Shown here: one piece after another, positions 9,310 through 16,282 of the stretch | Layout of the letters: each line of letters opens with the position of its first letter | How positions within the stretch are numbered: position 1 is the first letter of the stretch | Assembly: GCA_934699135.1 (NCBI GenBank) | Contig: CAKUVM010000015.1 | Location: forward strand, 1 to 35,269 | Direction of reading: 5' to 3' | Source: an uncultured Bacteroidales bacterium | GTDB taxonomy: Bacteria > Bacteroidota > Bacteroidia > Bacteroidales > Marinilabiliaceae | DNA: 35,269 nt | Program-made: the position numbers and the translations under genes | Notes under the pieces: model-generated | Told to the model about the DNA's origin: nothing | The model's database searches: none | Seen by the model: only the letters and a program-made list of their open reading frames with translations

Positions 9310-9317
9310 CAAAAATA
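9310..9317 (-). promoter_or_regulatory. candidate -7 box of the ssp operon
   Basis: On the minus strand the sequence reads TATTTTTG, an exact TAnnTTTG match, about 68 bp before the sspB ATG. I see no TTTG at the expected 19-21 bp upstream; that stretch is instead AT-rich followed by a run of seven G. It is the only such box between sspB and the terminator at 9411-9447. Confidence 0.4.
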
Positions 9318-9410
9318 CAAATTAAGAATTACCCCCCCGATTTTATAAAATGTTAACAAATTATTGTGCGCTGGATACCTGCTGTTTTGTCCTCCAGACC
9401 CAATATACAC

Positions 9411-9447
9411 AAAAAAGCCATCGGAGGGGGCGTCCCCCTCCGATGGC
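9411..9447 (-). terminator. Rho-independent terminator of the aromatic operon
   Basis: A perfect 14-bp inverted repeat (GCCATCGGAGGGGG at 9417-9430 and its complement at 9434-9447) with a 3-nt loop is followed on the minus strand by six T (9416-9411). It lies 25 bp after the tyrA stop. It both ends the aromatic transcript and insulates it from the ssp operon. Confidence 0.9.
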
Positions 9448-9471
9448 GCAAAGGCTCAGGTTTTTCCCGGC

Positions 9472-10245
9472 CTATTTTATGTTCTCCCTCAGCCGGTTGA
9501 GATATTTGCTCATCTCGGCGGAGTCCTTGCGCTTGATTATCTCCAGCAGGTCCTCCATTTGAGATATCACGTTCTCCACCTTCTCGGGAGTGTAGGGGCT
9601 GAAGAGGATCTCGGAGACCAGGTAGTCGTCTTCCGACAGCACGCCTTTGGCTATGGCCAGGTGCTTGGCAAACGTCGTGCCGGGCGCCTCGGGCGTCTTC
9701 ATGCTGGCGGCGAACACCATGGAGGATACGAACGGGATGGACAGCGAGTATGTCATCATCTCGTCATGCTCCTCAAAAGACAGCTCATGGAGCTGGAGGC
9801 CCAGGCTGCCGTAGAGGTCCTTGAAGAACACGCGGCCCATGTGGTCGCCCTCGCTTATTATGACGGCGTGGTTCTGGCTCAGCTCGCGCAGGTTGGCAAA
9901 CGTGGGGCCGAACATGGGGTGGGTCGAGACGAAAGGCCTGCCGCTTCTCTTGTAAAACTCCAGGAGGCCCGTCTTGACGGACGCTATGTCAGACAGCAGG
10001 CAGCGGTCCGAGATGTAGGGCAGCACGTCCTCAAACGTCTTGAGCGTATATTTGAGCGTCACGGCGTTGATGAGCAGCTCGGGGTCGAAGTCCCGAATCT
10101 CCTCAAGCGACGTCAGACGCCTGGTGTTGAAGACATATTGCAGCTTGCGCACGTCCACGTCGAATATGGCGACATCGTGGAGCAGGCACATGGTGTCTGC
10201 CAGAAACGAGCCCATCTTGCCCGCGCCAACAATGCAGATTCTCAT
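9472..10245 (-). CDS. tyrA: prephenate dehydrogenase (TyrA)
   Basis: A 257-aa protein beginning MRICIVGAGKMGSFLAD, a GxGxxG NAD(P)-binding Rossmann motif. The middle region has STHPMFGP, the conserved His-Pro-Met-(F)GP segment of prephenate dehydrogenases. It would convert prephenate to 4-hydroxyphenylpyruvate on the tyrosine branch. I chose the ATG at 10245 because the codons upstream (to 10290) have no family similarity and overlap the previous gene; GGAGGG lies just before the chosen start. The protein ends after the dehydrogenase domain with no ACT domain, so feedback by Tyr is more likely exerted on another enzyme or through the operon attenuator. It is the last gene of the operon, 16 bp after the DAHP synthase gene. 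Confidence 0.88.
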   Translation of the reverse strand: MRICIVGAGKMGSFLADTMCLLHDVAIFDVDVRKLQYVFNTRRLTSLEEIRDFDPELLINAVTLKYTLKTFEDVLPYISDRCLLSDIASVKTGLLEFYKRSGRPFVSTHPMFGPTFANLRELSQNHAVIISEGDHMGRVFFKDLYGSLGLQLHELSFEEHDEMMTYSLSIPFVSSMVFAASMKTPEAPGTTFAKHLAIAKGVLSEDDYLVSEILFSPYTPEKVENVISQMEDLLEIIKRKDSAEMSKYLNRLRENIK

Positions 10246-10261
10246 TCTTCGCCCTCCGCCA

Positions 10262-11365
10262 TTATTGTTTCTTCGCTTTCTGAAGCTCAAGCATCACGGC
10301 CGTCTGGCGGTTGACGCTCTCTTCATGGATGGCCTCGTAGAGCTTTATGACGAAGTCGGGGTTCAAGTGGTTCTGCTCGGCAATGGCGCGGCGGTTCTGG
10401 AGAATCTCGTCATAGCGGCGGCTCTGGAGCACCGTTATGTCGTTGTCGAACTTATATTTGGCTATTTTCTCTGATATGCTCATTCGCTTGGCCATCATCT
10501 CCACCACCTGCTTGTCCAGGATGTCGATCTGCTGGCGCAGCTCGTCAAGCTCGGTGCGCGGCTTGTCTCCGATCTTGGGGTCGCGGATCACCAGGTCGTT
10601 CAGTATCATCTTGAGGTGCGCGGGCGTGACCTGTTGCTTGGCGTCGGACCACGCGCGGGCCGGGCACTCGTGGCTCTCTATGATGAGGCCGTCGAAGTTG
10701 AGGTCCATGGCTTGCTGCGACACTTCGAGAATCAGCTCGCTGTCTCCCGATATGTGGCTTGGGTCGTTGATGATGGGCAGCTCGGGCAGGCGGCGGTGCA
10801 GCTCAATGGCAATCTGCCACTGGGGGTCGTTGCGATACTTGATCTTCTGGTATACCGAGAATCCGCGGTGGATCACGCCAAGCCTCTTGATGCCGGCGCG
10901 GTTGAGCCTCTCCAGCGCGCCGATCCACAGCTCCAGGTCGGGGTTCACGGGGTTCTTGACCAAGATGGGCATGTCGGTGCCGCGGAGCGCGTCGGCCACC
11001 TCCTGCACGGCAAACGGGTTGGCCGTGGTGCGGGCGCCGATCCAGAGCATGTCCACGCCATATTTTATGGCCTCGTAGACGTGCTGCGCCGTGGCCACCT
11101 CCACGGCGGTGTACATGCTGGTCTCTTTCTTCACCCTCTGGAGCCACGGCAGGCCCACCGACCCTACGCCCTCAAAGGAGCCGGGCCTGGTGCGGGGCTT
11201 CCAGATGCCCGCGCGGAAAATCTTGATGCCGTTTGCGGCCAGCTCGCGGGCCGTGTTCATCACTTGCTCCTCGGTCTCGGCGCTGCATGGGCCTGCAATG
11301 ACCAGTGGGCGTTTGGAGTCCACGCCGGGGAGGAGTATGGACTCAAGTTCAAGTTTTGCTTCCAT
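10262..11365 (-). CDS. bifunctional DAHP synthase (type I beta) / chorismate mutase
   Basis: Residues ~1-265 are a KDPG/DAHP synthase barrel of the I-beta type: VIAGPCSAE near the start, FRAGIWKPRTRPGSFEGVG, WIGARTTANPFAVQE and IINDPSHISGD. Residues ~271-357 form an AroQ-type chorismate mutase helical domain (ELRQQIDILDKQVVEMMAKR, then HLNPDFVIKLYEAIHEESV). One protein therefore runs the first step of the shikimate pathway (PEP plus erythrose-4-phosphate) and the first step of the Phe/Tyr branch (chorismate to prephenate), a fusion common in Bacteroidota. It sits between the aminotransferase gene (70-bp gap holding a short GC-rich inverted repeat) and tyrA. Fusing the two ends makes chorismate or prephenate feedback through the mutase domain plausible; I cannot see that directly. 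Confidence 0.93.
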   Translation of the reverse strand: MEAKLELESILLPGVDSKRPLVIAGPCSAETEEQVMNTARELAANGIKIFRAGIWKPRTRPGSFEGVGSVGLPWLQRVKKETSMYTAVEVATAQHVYEAIKYGVDMLWIGARTTANPFAVQEVADALRGTDMPILVKNPVNPDLELWIGALERLNRAGIKRLGVIHRGFSVYQKIKYRNDPQWQIAIELHRRLPELPIINDPSHISGDSELILEVSQQAMDLNFDGLIIESHECPARAWSDAKQQVTPAHLKMILNDLVIRDPKIGDKPRTELDELRQQIDILDKQVVEMMAKRMSISEKIAKYKFDNDITVLQSRRYDEILQNRRAIAEQNHLNPDFVIKLYEAIHEESVNRQTAVMLELQKAKKQ

Positions 11366-11435
11366 CTTTATATTGTCTTTCTTTATGTCGTTTGGGCGGC
11401 GGGCTCGTGGCCTCGCGCCGCAGTCTTTTTATGGT

Positions 11436-12596
11436 TTATTTCATTGCTTTGACGCGCCTCAAAGCCTCTTCGAACACAGGCACTTTGGCGCAAAGCGATA
11501 TGCGGAGGAATCGCCGCCCCTGGCTGCCGAAGATGAAGCCGGGGGTGATGAAGACGCCCGTCTGGTGGAGGATGTCGTCACTCTGCTCCTCGGCGTCTTT
11601 CCACTTGTCTGCCACCTTGGCCCATACGAAGAGGCCGCCCTGGGCGGGGTTGTAGCGGCAGTGGAGGGCGTCCATTATGGCGAAAGCGTATTTCTGCCGG
11701 CGGCGATACTCGGCGTTAAGCTCGCCGAACCACTCCTTGTCCAGCTTCAAGGCCTCCACGGCCGCCAGCTGCATGGGGCGGAACACGCCGCTGTCCATAT
11801 TGCTCTTGACCCTCAGCACCGTCTCGATGACCTCGGCCGACGATGCCGCCATGCCGAACCTCCAGCCCGCCATGTTGTGGGCCTTGCTCATGGAGTTGAG
11901 CTCGATGCACACGTCTTTGGCCCCTGGCACGGACAGTATGGAGAGCGGGTGGTCGTTAAGTATGAAGCTGTATGGGTTGTCATTGCAGATGAGAATGTTG
12001 TGGCGGCGCCCGAAGTCCACAAGCCTCTCATAGAGCTCCATGGTGGCCTGCGCGCCGGTGGGCATGTTTGAGTAGTTAGTCCACATGACTTTGACGCCCG
12101 TCAAGTCCGCCTTCTCCAACTCGTCGAAGTCTGGCTGCCACCCCAGGTGCTCGTGCAGCTTGTATTGCACCGTGCGCGCCCCGACCAGCTTGGCCACGGA
12201 TGAGTATGTCGGGTAGCCGGGGTCAGGCACCAGCACGCCGTCTCCCTCGTTGATGAACGCCATCATGATGTGCATAATGCCCTCTTTCGAACCTATGAGC
12301 GGCAGCACCTCATGGTCGGGATCTAGGCTCACGCCATACCATTTCTTGTACCAGTCGGCGTAGCCCTGTCGGAGCTGCGGGATGCCCACATAGGGCTGAT
12401 AGCCATGGACGTTGGGCTGCGCGGCGGAGTCCGCCAGGGCCTGTATCACATTGGGCGCTGGAGGCATGTCGGGGCTGCCGATGCCGAGGTTGATGACGTC
12501 CACTCCGGCCTTGCGCATGGCGTCGAGGCGGCGGTTGTTGCGCGAGAAGTAGTACTCCTCCACTTTGCTCGCGCGGTTGGCTGGTGAAATTATCAT
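11436..12596 (-). CDS. class I/II PLP-dependent aminotransferase (aromatic or prephenate aminotransferase candidate)
   Basis: A 386-residue fold-type I aminotransferase. It has LGIGSPDMPP (substrate loop), DPGYPTY, NYSNMPTG (Asn near 174), NDNPYSF (Asp206) and the Schiff-base lysine K238 in NSMSKAHNMAGWR. Its position between prephenate dehydratase and DAHP synthase/chorismate mutase implies that it transaminates phenylpyruvate and 4-hydroxyphenylpyruvate to Phe and Tyr, or prephenate to arogenate. The sequence also resembles LL-diaminopimelate and aspartate aminotransferases, so the substrate is inferred from context. It starts 12 bp after the pheA stop. Confidence 0.85.
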   Translation of the reverse strand: MIISPANRASKVEEYYFSRNNRRLDAMRKAGVDVINLGIGSPDMPPAPNVIQALADSAAQPNVHGYQPYVGIPQLRQGYADWYKKWYGVSLDPDHEVLPLIGSKEGIMHIMMAFINEGDGVLVPDPGYPTYSSVAKLVGARTVQYKLHEHLGWQPDFDELEKADLTGVKVMWTNYSNMPTGAQATMELYERLVDFGRRHNILICNDNPYSFILNDHPLSILSVPGAKDVCIELNSMSKAHNMAGWRFGMAASSAEVIETVLRVKSNMDSGVFRPMQLAAVEALKLDKEWFGELNAEYRRRQKYAFAIMDALHCRYNPAQGGLFVWAKVADKWKDAEEQSDDILHQTGVFITPGFIFGSQGRRFLRISLCAKVPVFEEALRRVKAMK

Positions 12597-12608
12597 TGGA
12601 TATGCTTT

Positions 12609-13502
12609 TTATCGTTTTGGGTAACGGCCGTCTTTGGCCTCTTCGCTTTGCCGACCCGTCTCGTACTCTCCCAAAATCCGGAGCTGCGAGCACAGCGGCC
12701 TCACTGCCGATACGGCTTGGACGAAGCGCGTGTAGTTGTGGAACGAGAGGTCCACGTAAAATATATATTCCCACTCATGACCCACCACGGGGTTTGACTG
12801 TATCTTGGTCAGGTTGATCCCATAGAAAGCCAGCACGGTCAGCACTTTTGAGAGGCTGCCCACCTCGCCTGCCTGCGGCAGGGAGAAGACTATTGAGGCG
12901 CGGTCAATCCTGTTTTGCGCCAGCAGCTCGTCGCGGTCAAAGACTCCGCTCTCGTTGACCACAAGGAAGCGCGTGAAGTTCTTCTTGTTGGTCTCTATGC
13001 CGCGGCGGATTATCTCCAGCCCATAGAGGCCGGCAGCGATCTCTGGGGCTATGGCCGCCACGTCGCGCGCCCCGCGCTCGGCCACCTCTTTGGCCGAGAG
13101 GGCGGTGTCTTCACTCTCAATGAGGCGGATCTGCGGGTAGTCTTTAAAGAATGCCTTGCATTGAGCCAGGGCCATGGGGTGGGAGTGCACCTCGCGGATG
13201 TCTTCCATCCTCACGCCAGGCAGTGCCATCAGGTTGTGCTTGATGCGCAATTTGTACTCGCCAAGCACCTCTAGGCCAGAGTCTTTTAGCAGCGTGTAGT
13301 TGGCCTGTATGGAGCCCACCAGTGTATTCTCTATGGCGCATATGCCGTAGAGGTCGTCCTCCTCGCGGACGCGGCGGAACAGCTCCTCGAACGTGAGGCA
13401 CGGCACCACCTCCACGTCATAGTCGCGGAAGAACTCGCGGGCGGCAATCTCGTGGTTGGCGCCGCTCACGCCCTGAATGGCGACTCGTCTTTTCTGCTTC
13501 AT
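12609..13502 (-). CDS. pheA: prephenate dehydratase (PheA) with ACT domain
   Basis: A 297-aa protein from the ATG at 13502 (MKQKRRVAIQGVSGANHEIAA). It has the AIENTLVGSI segment, the catalytic TRF at residues 177-179 (NFTRFLVV), and a C-terminal ACT domain (~201-282) with AGSLSKVL-like GEVGSLSKVL and TKIQSNPV in place of the usual ESRP-type loop, the phenylalanine-binding site. It converts prephenate to phenylpyruvate and should be feedback inhibited by Phe. An in-frame extension to 13601 exists, but it runs through the attenuator hairpin and has no family similarity, so I reject it. This is the first structural gene of the operon, 25 bp after the attenuator hairpin. Confidence 0.92.
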   Translation of the reverse strand: MKQKRRVAIQGVSGANHEIAAREFFRDYDVEVVPCLTFEELFRRVREEDDLYGICAIENTLVGSIQANYTLLKDSGLEVLGEYKLRIKHNLMALPGVRMEDIREVHSHPMALAQCKAFFKDYPQIRLIESEDTALSAKEVAERGARDVAAIAPEIAAGLYGLEIIRRGIETNKKNFTRFLVVNESGVFDRDELLAQNRIDRASIVFSLPQAGEVGSLSKVLTVLAFYGINLTKIQSNPVVGHEWEYIFYVDLSFHNYTRFVQAVSAVRPLCSQLRILGEYETGRQSEEAKDGRYPKR

Positions 13503-13519
13503 CTGTCTGCTGTGATGTG

Positions 13520-13559
13520 AAAAAGTTGAGGCCCGCCTGAAAAACTTCAGGTGGGCCTC
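13520..13559 (-). terminator. attenuator terminator hairpin before pheA
   Basis: On the minus strand GAGGCCCACCTGAA (13559-13546), a 4-nt loop and TTCAGGCGGGCCTC (13541-13528) form a 14-bp stem with a single A.C mismatch. It is followed by AAC and then five T (13524-13520), a terminator-like end, 17 bp before the pheA ATG. Its 5' arm contains CCCACC, which can pair instead with GGTGGG (13606-13601) inside the leader peptide gene. Confidence 0.75.
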
Positions 13560-13588
13560 GTCGTTATCTTGCTTCCGCATCCTCGCGC

Positions 13589-13660
13589 TTACATATGGCA
13601 CCCACCCGCTCCCCTGCTAAACGCAAAGAAGTAAAAATAGAAGCCATAGTAAAATCGCAT
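13589..13660 (-). CDS. Phe/Tyr-rich leader peptide of the aromatic operon attenuator
   Basis: A 23-codon ORF from ATG at 13660 to TAA at 13589 encodes a peptide starting MRFYYGFYFYFFAF and ending GGCHM. Six Phe and four Tyr lie among the first 14 residues. AAAAGGTG 8-14 bp before the ATG can act as a ribosome-binding site. The last third of the ORF includes GGT GGG (13606-13601), complementary to the 5' arm of the downstream terminator. A ribosome stalled on the Phe/Tyr codons would leave GGTGGG free to form the antiterminator, whereas a ribosome at the stop codon would cover it and allow termination. This is the classic layout of pheA/trp-type attenuation; function is inferred from the sequence. 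Confidence 0.85.
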   Translation of the reverse strand: MRFYYGFYFYFFAFSRGAGGCHM

Positions 13661-13696
13661 TGTCTGCACCTTTTTTGTTGGTTTATTTCCACTGGA

Positions 13697-13704
13697 CAAA
13701 GTTA
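13697..13704 (-). promoter_or_regulatory. -7 box of the aromatic operon promoter
   Basis: The minus strand reads TAACTTTG, an exact TAnnTTTG match, 36 bp upstream of the leader peptide start and about 195 bp before pheA. Transcription from near 13690 would include the leader ORF and the attenuator. No clear TTTG -33 element is present at 19-21 bp. Confidence 0.6.
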
Positions 13705-13764
13705 TGAAAACTTTGAATAGATTGTAGAGCCGAGGATTAAATTTTACACGTCAGGCGTGGCTTT

Positions 13765-15165
13765 TTATCGCTCCTGCGCCTTGACCACCAGCTGTCCCGA
13801 CGATGTGGCCGTCACCACCACCGCACTGCCGCGCTCCACAAACTGGCCGTCAGATATGGCGTCGTGCGTGGCTCCGCCCACGTCCACCTTGCCGCCCGGC
13901 CGCAGGTCGGTGCGAGCCACGCCGTGCTGCCCCACCAGGGCCTCCAGGGCGTCTTTCTCCACGCCAACGAAGCCGTCGGCCTCCTCTTGCGTGGCCTCCA
14001 GCGTCAGGCGGGCCAGGGGGCTGCCCTTGCGGGCGCGGAAGAATCGGCTGCCGAGGTAGGCGCACAGGGCCACGGAGGCCGACAGTGAGATGATGACCGT
14101 CCAGAGCGAGACGGCGAGGGCGTGAGAAGACACGGCCTCGAAAGACAGGCCGTCATTGCCCACCAGGCTCAGCACCAGACCCGTCACCATGCACGCTATG
14201 CCCGCCACGCCGGCTATGCCGAAGCCAGGGATGACGAACACCTCGGCCGCGAGCAGCCCCACGCCCGCCAAGAAGAGCAGCACCTCCCAATATTGCGCCA
14301 AGCCGTCGATATACAGCGGGGCGAAATAAAGCACCGCCGCGCCGATGGAGACAAAGAGCGCCAGACCTATGCCGGGGCTCTGAAGCTCAAAATACAGCCC
14401 GCCGATGATGAGCAGTATCAAGATGCCGCGCAGGCTCGTGGAGAGCAGCCCACCCTTGATGTCGTCCAGTGCCGATGGCTCGTAGCGCACCACGGCAGCG
14501 CCCGGGGCCACGCGCTCCACCACGCCCTCCAGGTTCGGGACAATGGCCTCGCAGTAGCCTAGCCTGACGGCCTCGCGGGCCGTCAGGGTCAAGACGTGCG
14601 CGGAGTCTATGATGCCGGGGATGGAGACGGCCTCGTCCACAAAGGCCTCGGCCAGGCGAGGGTCGCGCAAGTAGTGGCGCGTGGTGTCGGGTCCCTCGTA
14701 GGGGTGGGCCTCGGCTGTGGAGCGCATCATGGCGCGCATGTAGCTCTGATATTTGTCAGGCATCTTCTCGCCGTCGGCCCCGCTAACCACGGTAGCCGCG
14801 CCAATGCTGGCCCCCGGGGTCATGAAAATGGAGTCGCAGGCCGTGGCTATGAGCGCGCCGGCCGAGGCCGCGTTGACGTCGATGAAGGCGTAGAACGGCA
14901 CTCGGCACGCCAAGATGGCCGCGCGTATGGAGTCGGCGAAAGACACTTCGCCACCGTAGGTGTTCATGTGCATCACAATGGCCTTCGCTCTCTCGGCCTG
15001 GGCTTTGCGTATGGCCTCGCTAGCGTGAATCCACGCGGGGGCCCCTATCTCCTCGCGCAGCTCGAAGACCAGCACTTTGTCGGCGGAGGGGGTCGCCGTG
15101 GCCCGTGGCGCGGGCATGGAGAGGAGAGCGATGGCCGTCAGGAGTGTCTTGATGATATGTCTCAT
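13765..15165 (-). CDS. NfeD/ClpP-class membrane-bound serine protease
   Basis: From the ATG at 15165 the protein has 466 residues. It has a signal peptide (MRHIIKTLLTAIALLSM), then a ClpP-like protease domain with the nucleophile S101 in NAASAGALIA and the general base K138 in MPDKYQSYM, matching the Ser/Lys dyad of archaeal NfeD-linked proteases (PH1510 type). Several hydrophobic segments from about residue 240 to 370 form a membrane block, and the C-terminal ~80 residues (GQHGVARTDLRPGGKVDVGG) are an NfeD OB-fold domain. It probably handles membrane-protein quality control. It is the last gene of the patatin-helicase-esterase run, 76 bp after the esterase gene, and ends 60 bp before the promoter of the aromatic operon. 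Confidence 0.88.
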   Translation of the reverse strand: MRHIIKTLLTAIALLSMPAPRATATPSADKVLVFELREEIGAPAWIHASEAIRKAQAERAKAIVMHMNTYGGEVSFADSIRAAILACRVPFYAFIDVNAASAGALIATACDSIFMTPGASIGAATVVSGADGEKMPDKYQSYMRAMMRSTAEAHPYEGPDTTRHYLRDPRLAEAFVDEAVSIPGIIDSAHVLTLTAREAVRLGYCEAIVPNLEGVVERVAPGAAVVRYEPSALDDIKGGLLSTSLRGILILLIIGGLYFELQSPGIGLALFVSIGAAVLYFAPLYIDGLAQYWEVLLFLAGVGLLAAEVFVIPGFGIAGVAGIACMVTGLVLSLVGNDGLSFEAVSSHALAVSLWTVIISLSASVALCAYLGSRFFRARKGSPLARLTLEATQEEADGFVGVEKDALEALVGQHGVARTDLRPGGKVDVGGATHDAISDGQFVERGSAVVVTATSSGQLVVKAQER

Positions 15166-15241
15166 ATGTTTTGGAGTCGTTTTTTGTTGAAATTGCAAGA
15201 ATGAATAAATGTCTCAAAATTGCCTTTCTGAAAGAGTGCGC

Positions 15242-16252
15242 CTATTGCCTCAAGAAGTCTGCCGCGAGCCTCACGGCCGTGTTGAAAGCCTCATCTTGTC
15301 CTGGCACGGTGATGAACAGGTGCACGGCCTCTGGCAGCTCCTCACGCCGCGCTTTGCGCCCGGCCCGCGTCGCGAAGTCTTTGCCTTGGTCGCGGAGGAT
15401 GTCTCGCCCCGCGGCCACCAGCAACGTCTGCGGCAGCCAGGCTCGCAGCGTGTCTGCCGGCAATAGCCCCACGCTTATGCGTGTGTCTTTGGCGTCGGCC
15501 TTGCCCACATATGCGCTGTCAAAGGCCTCCATAATGTCGGAGTCCAGCCCATAGCCGTGTCCAAATTCGCTCCACGAGGCCGAGCTGTCGGCCACGGCCA
15601 GCGTGACGGGATAGAACAGCACGAGCTTGGCCACCCGGCCGCGGCACTCAGCCGAGAGGGCCGCGGCCACGGCCAGGTTGCCGCCGGAGCTGTCGCCGCC
15701 TATCGCCACAGCAGCCGTGTCCGCCTTCAGCTCCTCGGCATGGTCAATCACATATCTCACGGCGGCCTTGCTGTCTTCCAGCCCAGCCGGGAACGGGTTC
15801 TCTGGCGCCAGCCTGTAGTCTACGGCCACCACGCGCGCCGCGCCGCGTGCCGCCAAGGCTCCGCAGAAGCGTGAGCAGCTGTTGATGCTGCCAAACGTCC
15901 ATCCGCCGCCGTGAAGGTAGATGAGGGTGGGCAGCTCTCGCCCCGCCGCCTCCGCGGGTTCATAGAGCCGCAGGGTGGGGGATAGCATTCGTGCGGAAAC
16001 GCCCTCTGGCAACGGCCACTCCGTGTCGCGTGAGCGACGCACGGAGTCCAGCCCGCGGCTGTCTCCCGCCATAGCGCGCCATATGGCCTCCGCCTGCCGT
16101 CTCTGCAAGTCGGCTGGCATGCGGCGCAGGAACGTGTCGGCCTGTTGGCGCATCAGCTCGTCCTCTTGGCGCGGCTTGGCCGTCTGAGTGGCCGTGCAGC
16201 TTGCGAGGAGCATGGCCGTCGCGGCCAGTGTTATGAAGAGTCTGATTGTCAT
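15242..16252 (-). CDS. alpha/beta-hydrolase esterase lipoprotein (HSL family)
   Basis: This 336-aa protein begins with a lipoprotein signal peptide; the lipobox LASC places the lipidated cysteine at C19. It has the oxyanion motif HGGGW (114-118) and the nucleophile motif GDSSGG with S188, which mark the hormone-sensitive-lipase branch of alpha/beta hydrolases. The acid is probably the Asp in GRDILRDQG and the base the His in EAVHLFITVPG near the C-terminus. It should hydrolyse small esters at the outer membrane or in the periplasm; the natural substrate cannot be told. It starts 30 bp after the helicase-nuclease gene in the same direction. Confidence 0.88.
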   Translation of the reverse strand: MTIRLFITLAATAMLLASCTATQTAKPRQEDELMRQQADTFLRRMPADLQRRQAEAIWRAMAGDSRGLDSVRRSRDTEWPLPEGVSARMLSPTLRLYEPAEAAGRELPTLIYLHGGGWTFGSINSCSRFCGALAARGAARVVAVDYRLAPENPFPAGLEDSKAAVRYVIDHAEELKADTAAVAIGGDSSGGNLAVAAALSAECRGRVAKLVLFYPVTLAVADSSASWSEFGHGYGLDSDIMEAFDSAYVGKADAKDTRISVGLLPADTLRAWLPQTLLVAAGRDILRDQGKDFATRAGRKARREELPEAVHLFITVPGQDEAFNTAVRLAADFLRQ

Positions 16253-16282
16253 TCCTTTGTGTGATGATGGTGTGTCATGCTG

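Noticed and set aside
9331..9338. C run beside the ssp promoter as an attachment site
   Set aside because: No paired direct repeat, integrase or tRNA nearby.
9364..10314. Long plus-strand ORF over tyrA, and similar long ORFs opposite aroF, nifJ and addA genes
   Set aside because: Shadow frames of GC-rich coding genes; no recognisable domains.
11396..11421. GCGGCG/CGCCGC inverted repeat between the aminotransferase and DAHP synthase genes
   Set aside because: Six base pairs with a 14-nt loop and no T run; too weak to call a terminator or processing site.
13503..13601. In-frame N-terminal extension of pheA
   Set aside because: It runs through the leader stop and attenuator hairpin, has no family similarity, and MKQKRRVAIQG at 13502 is the natural start.
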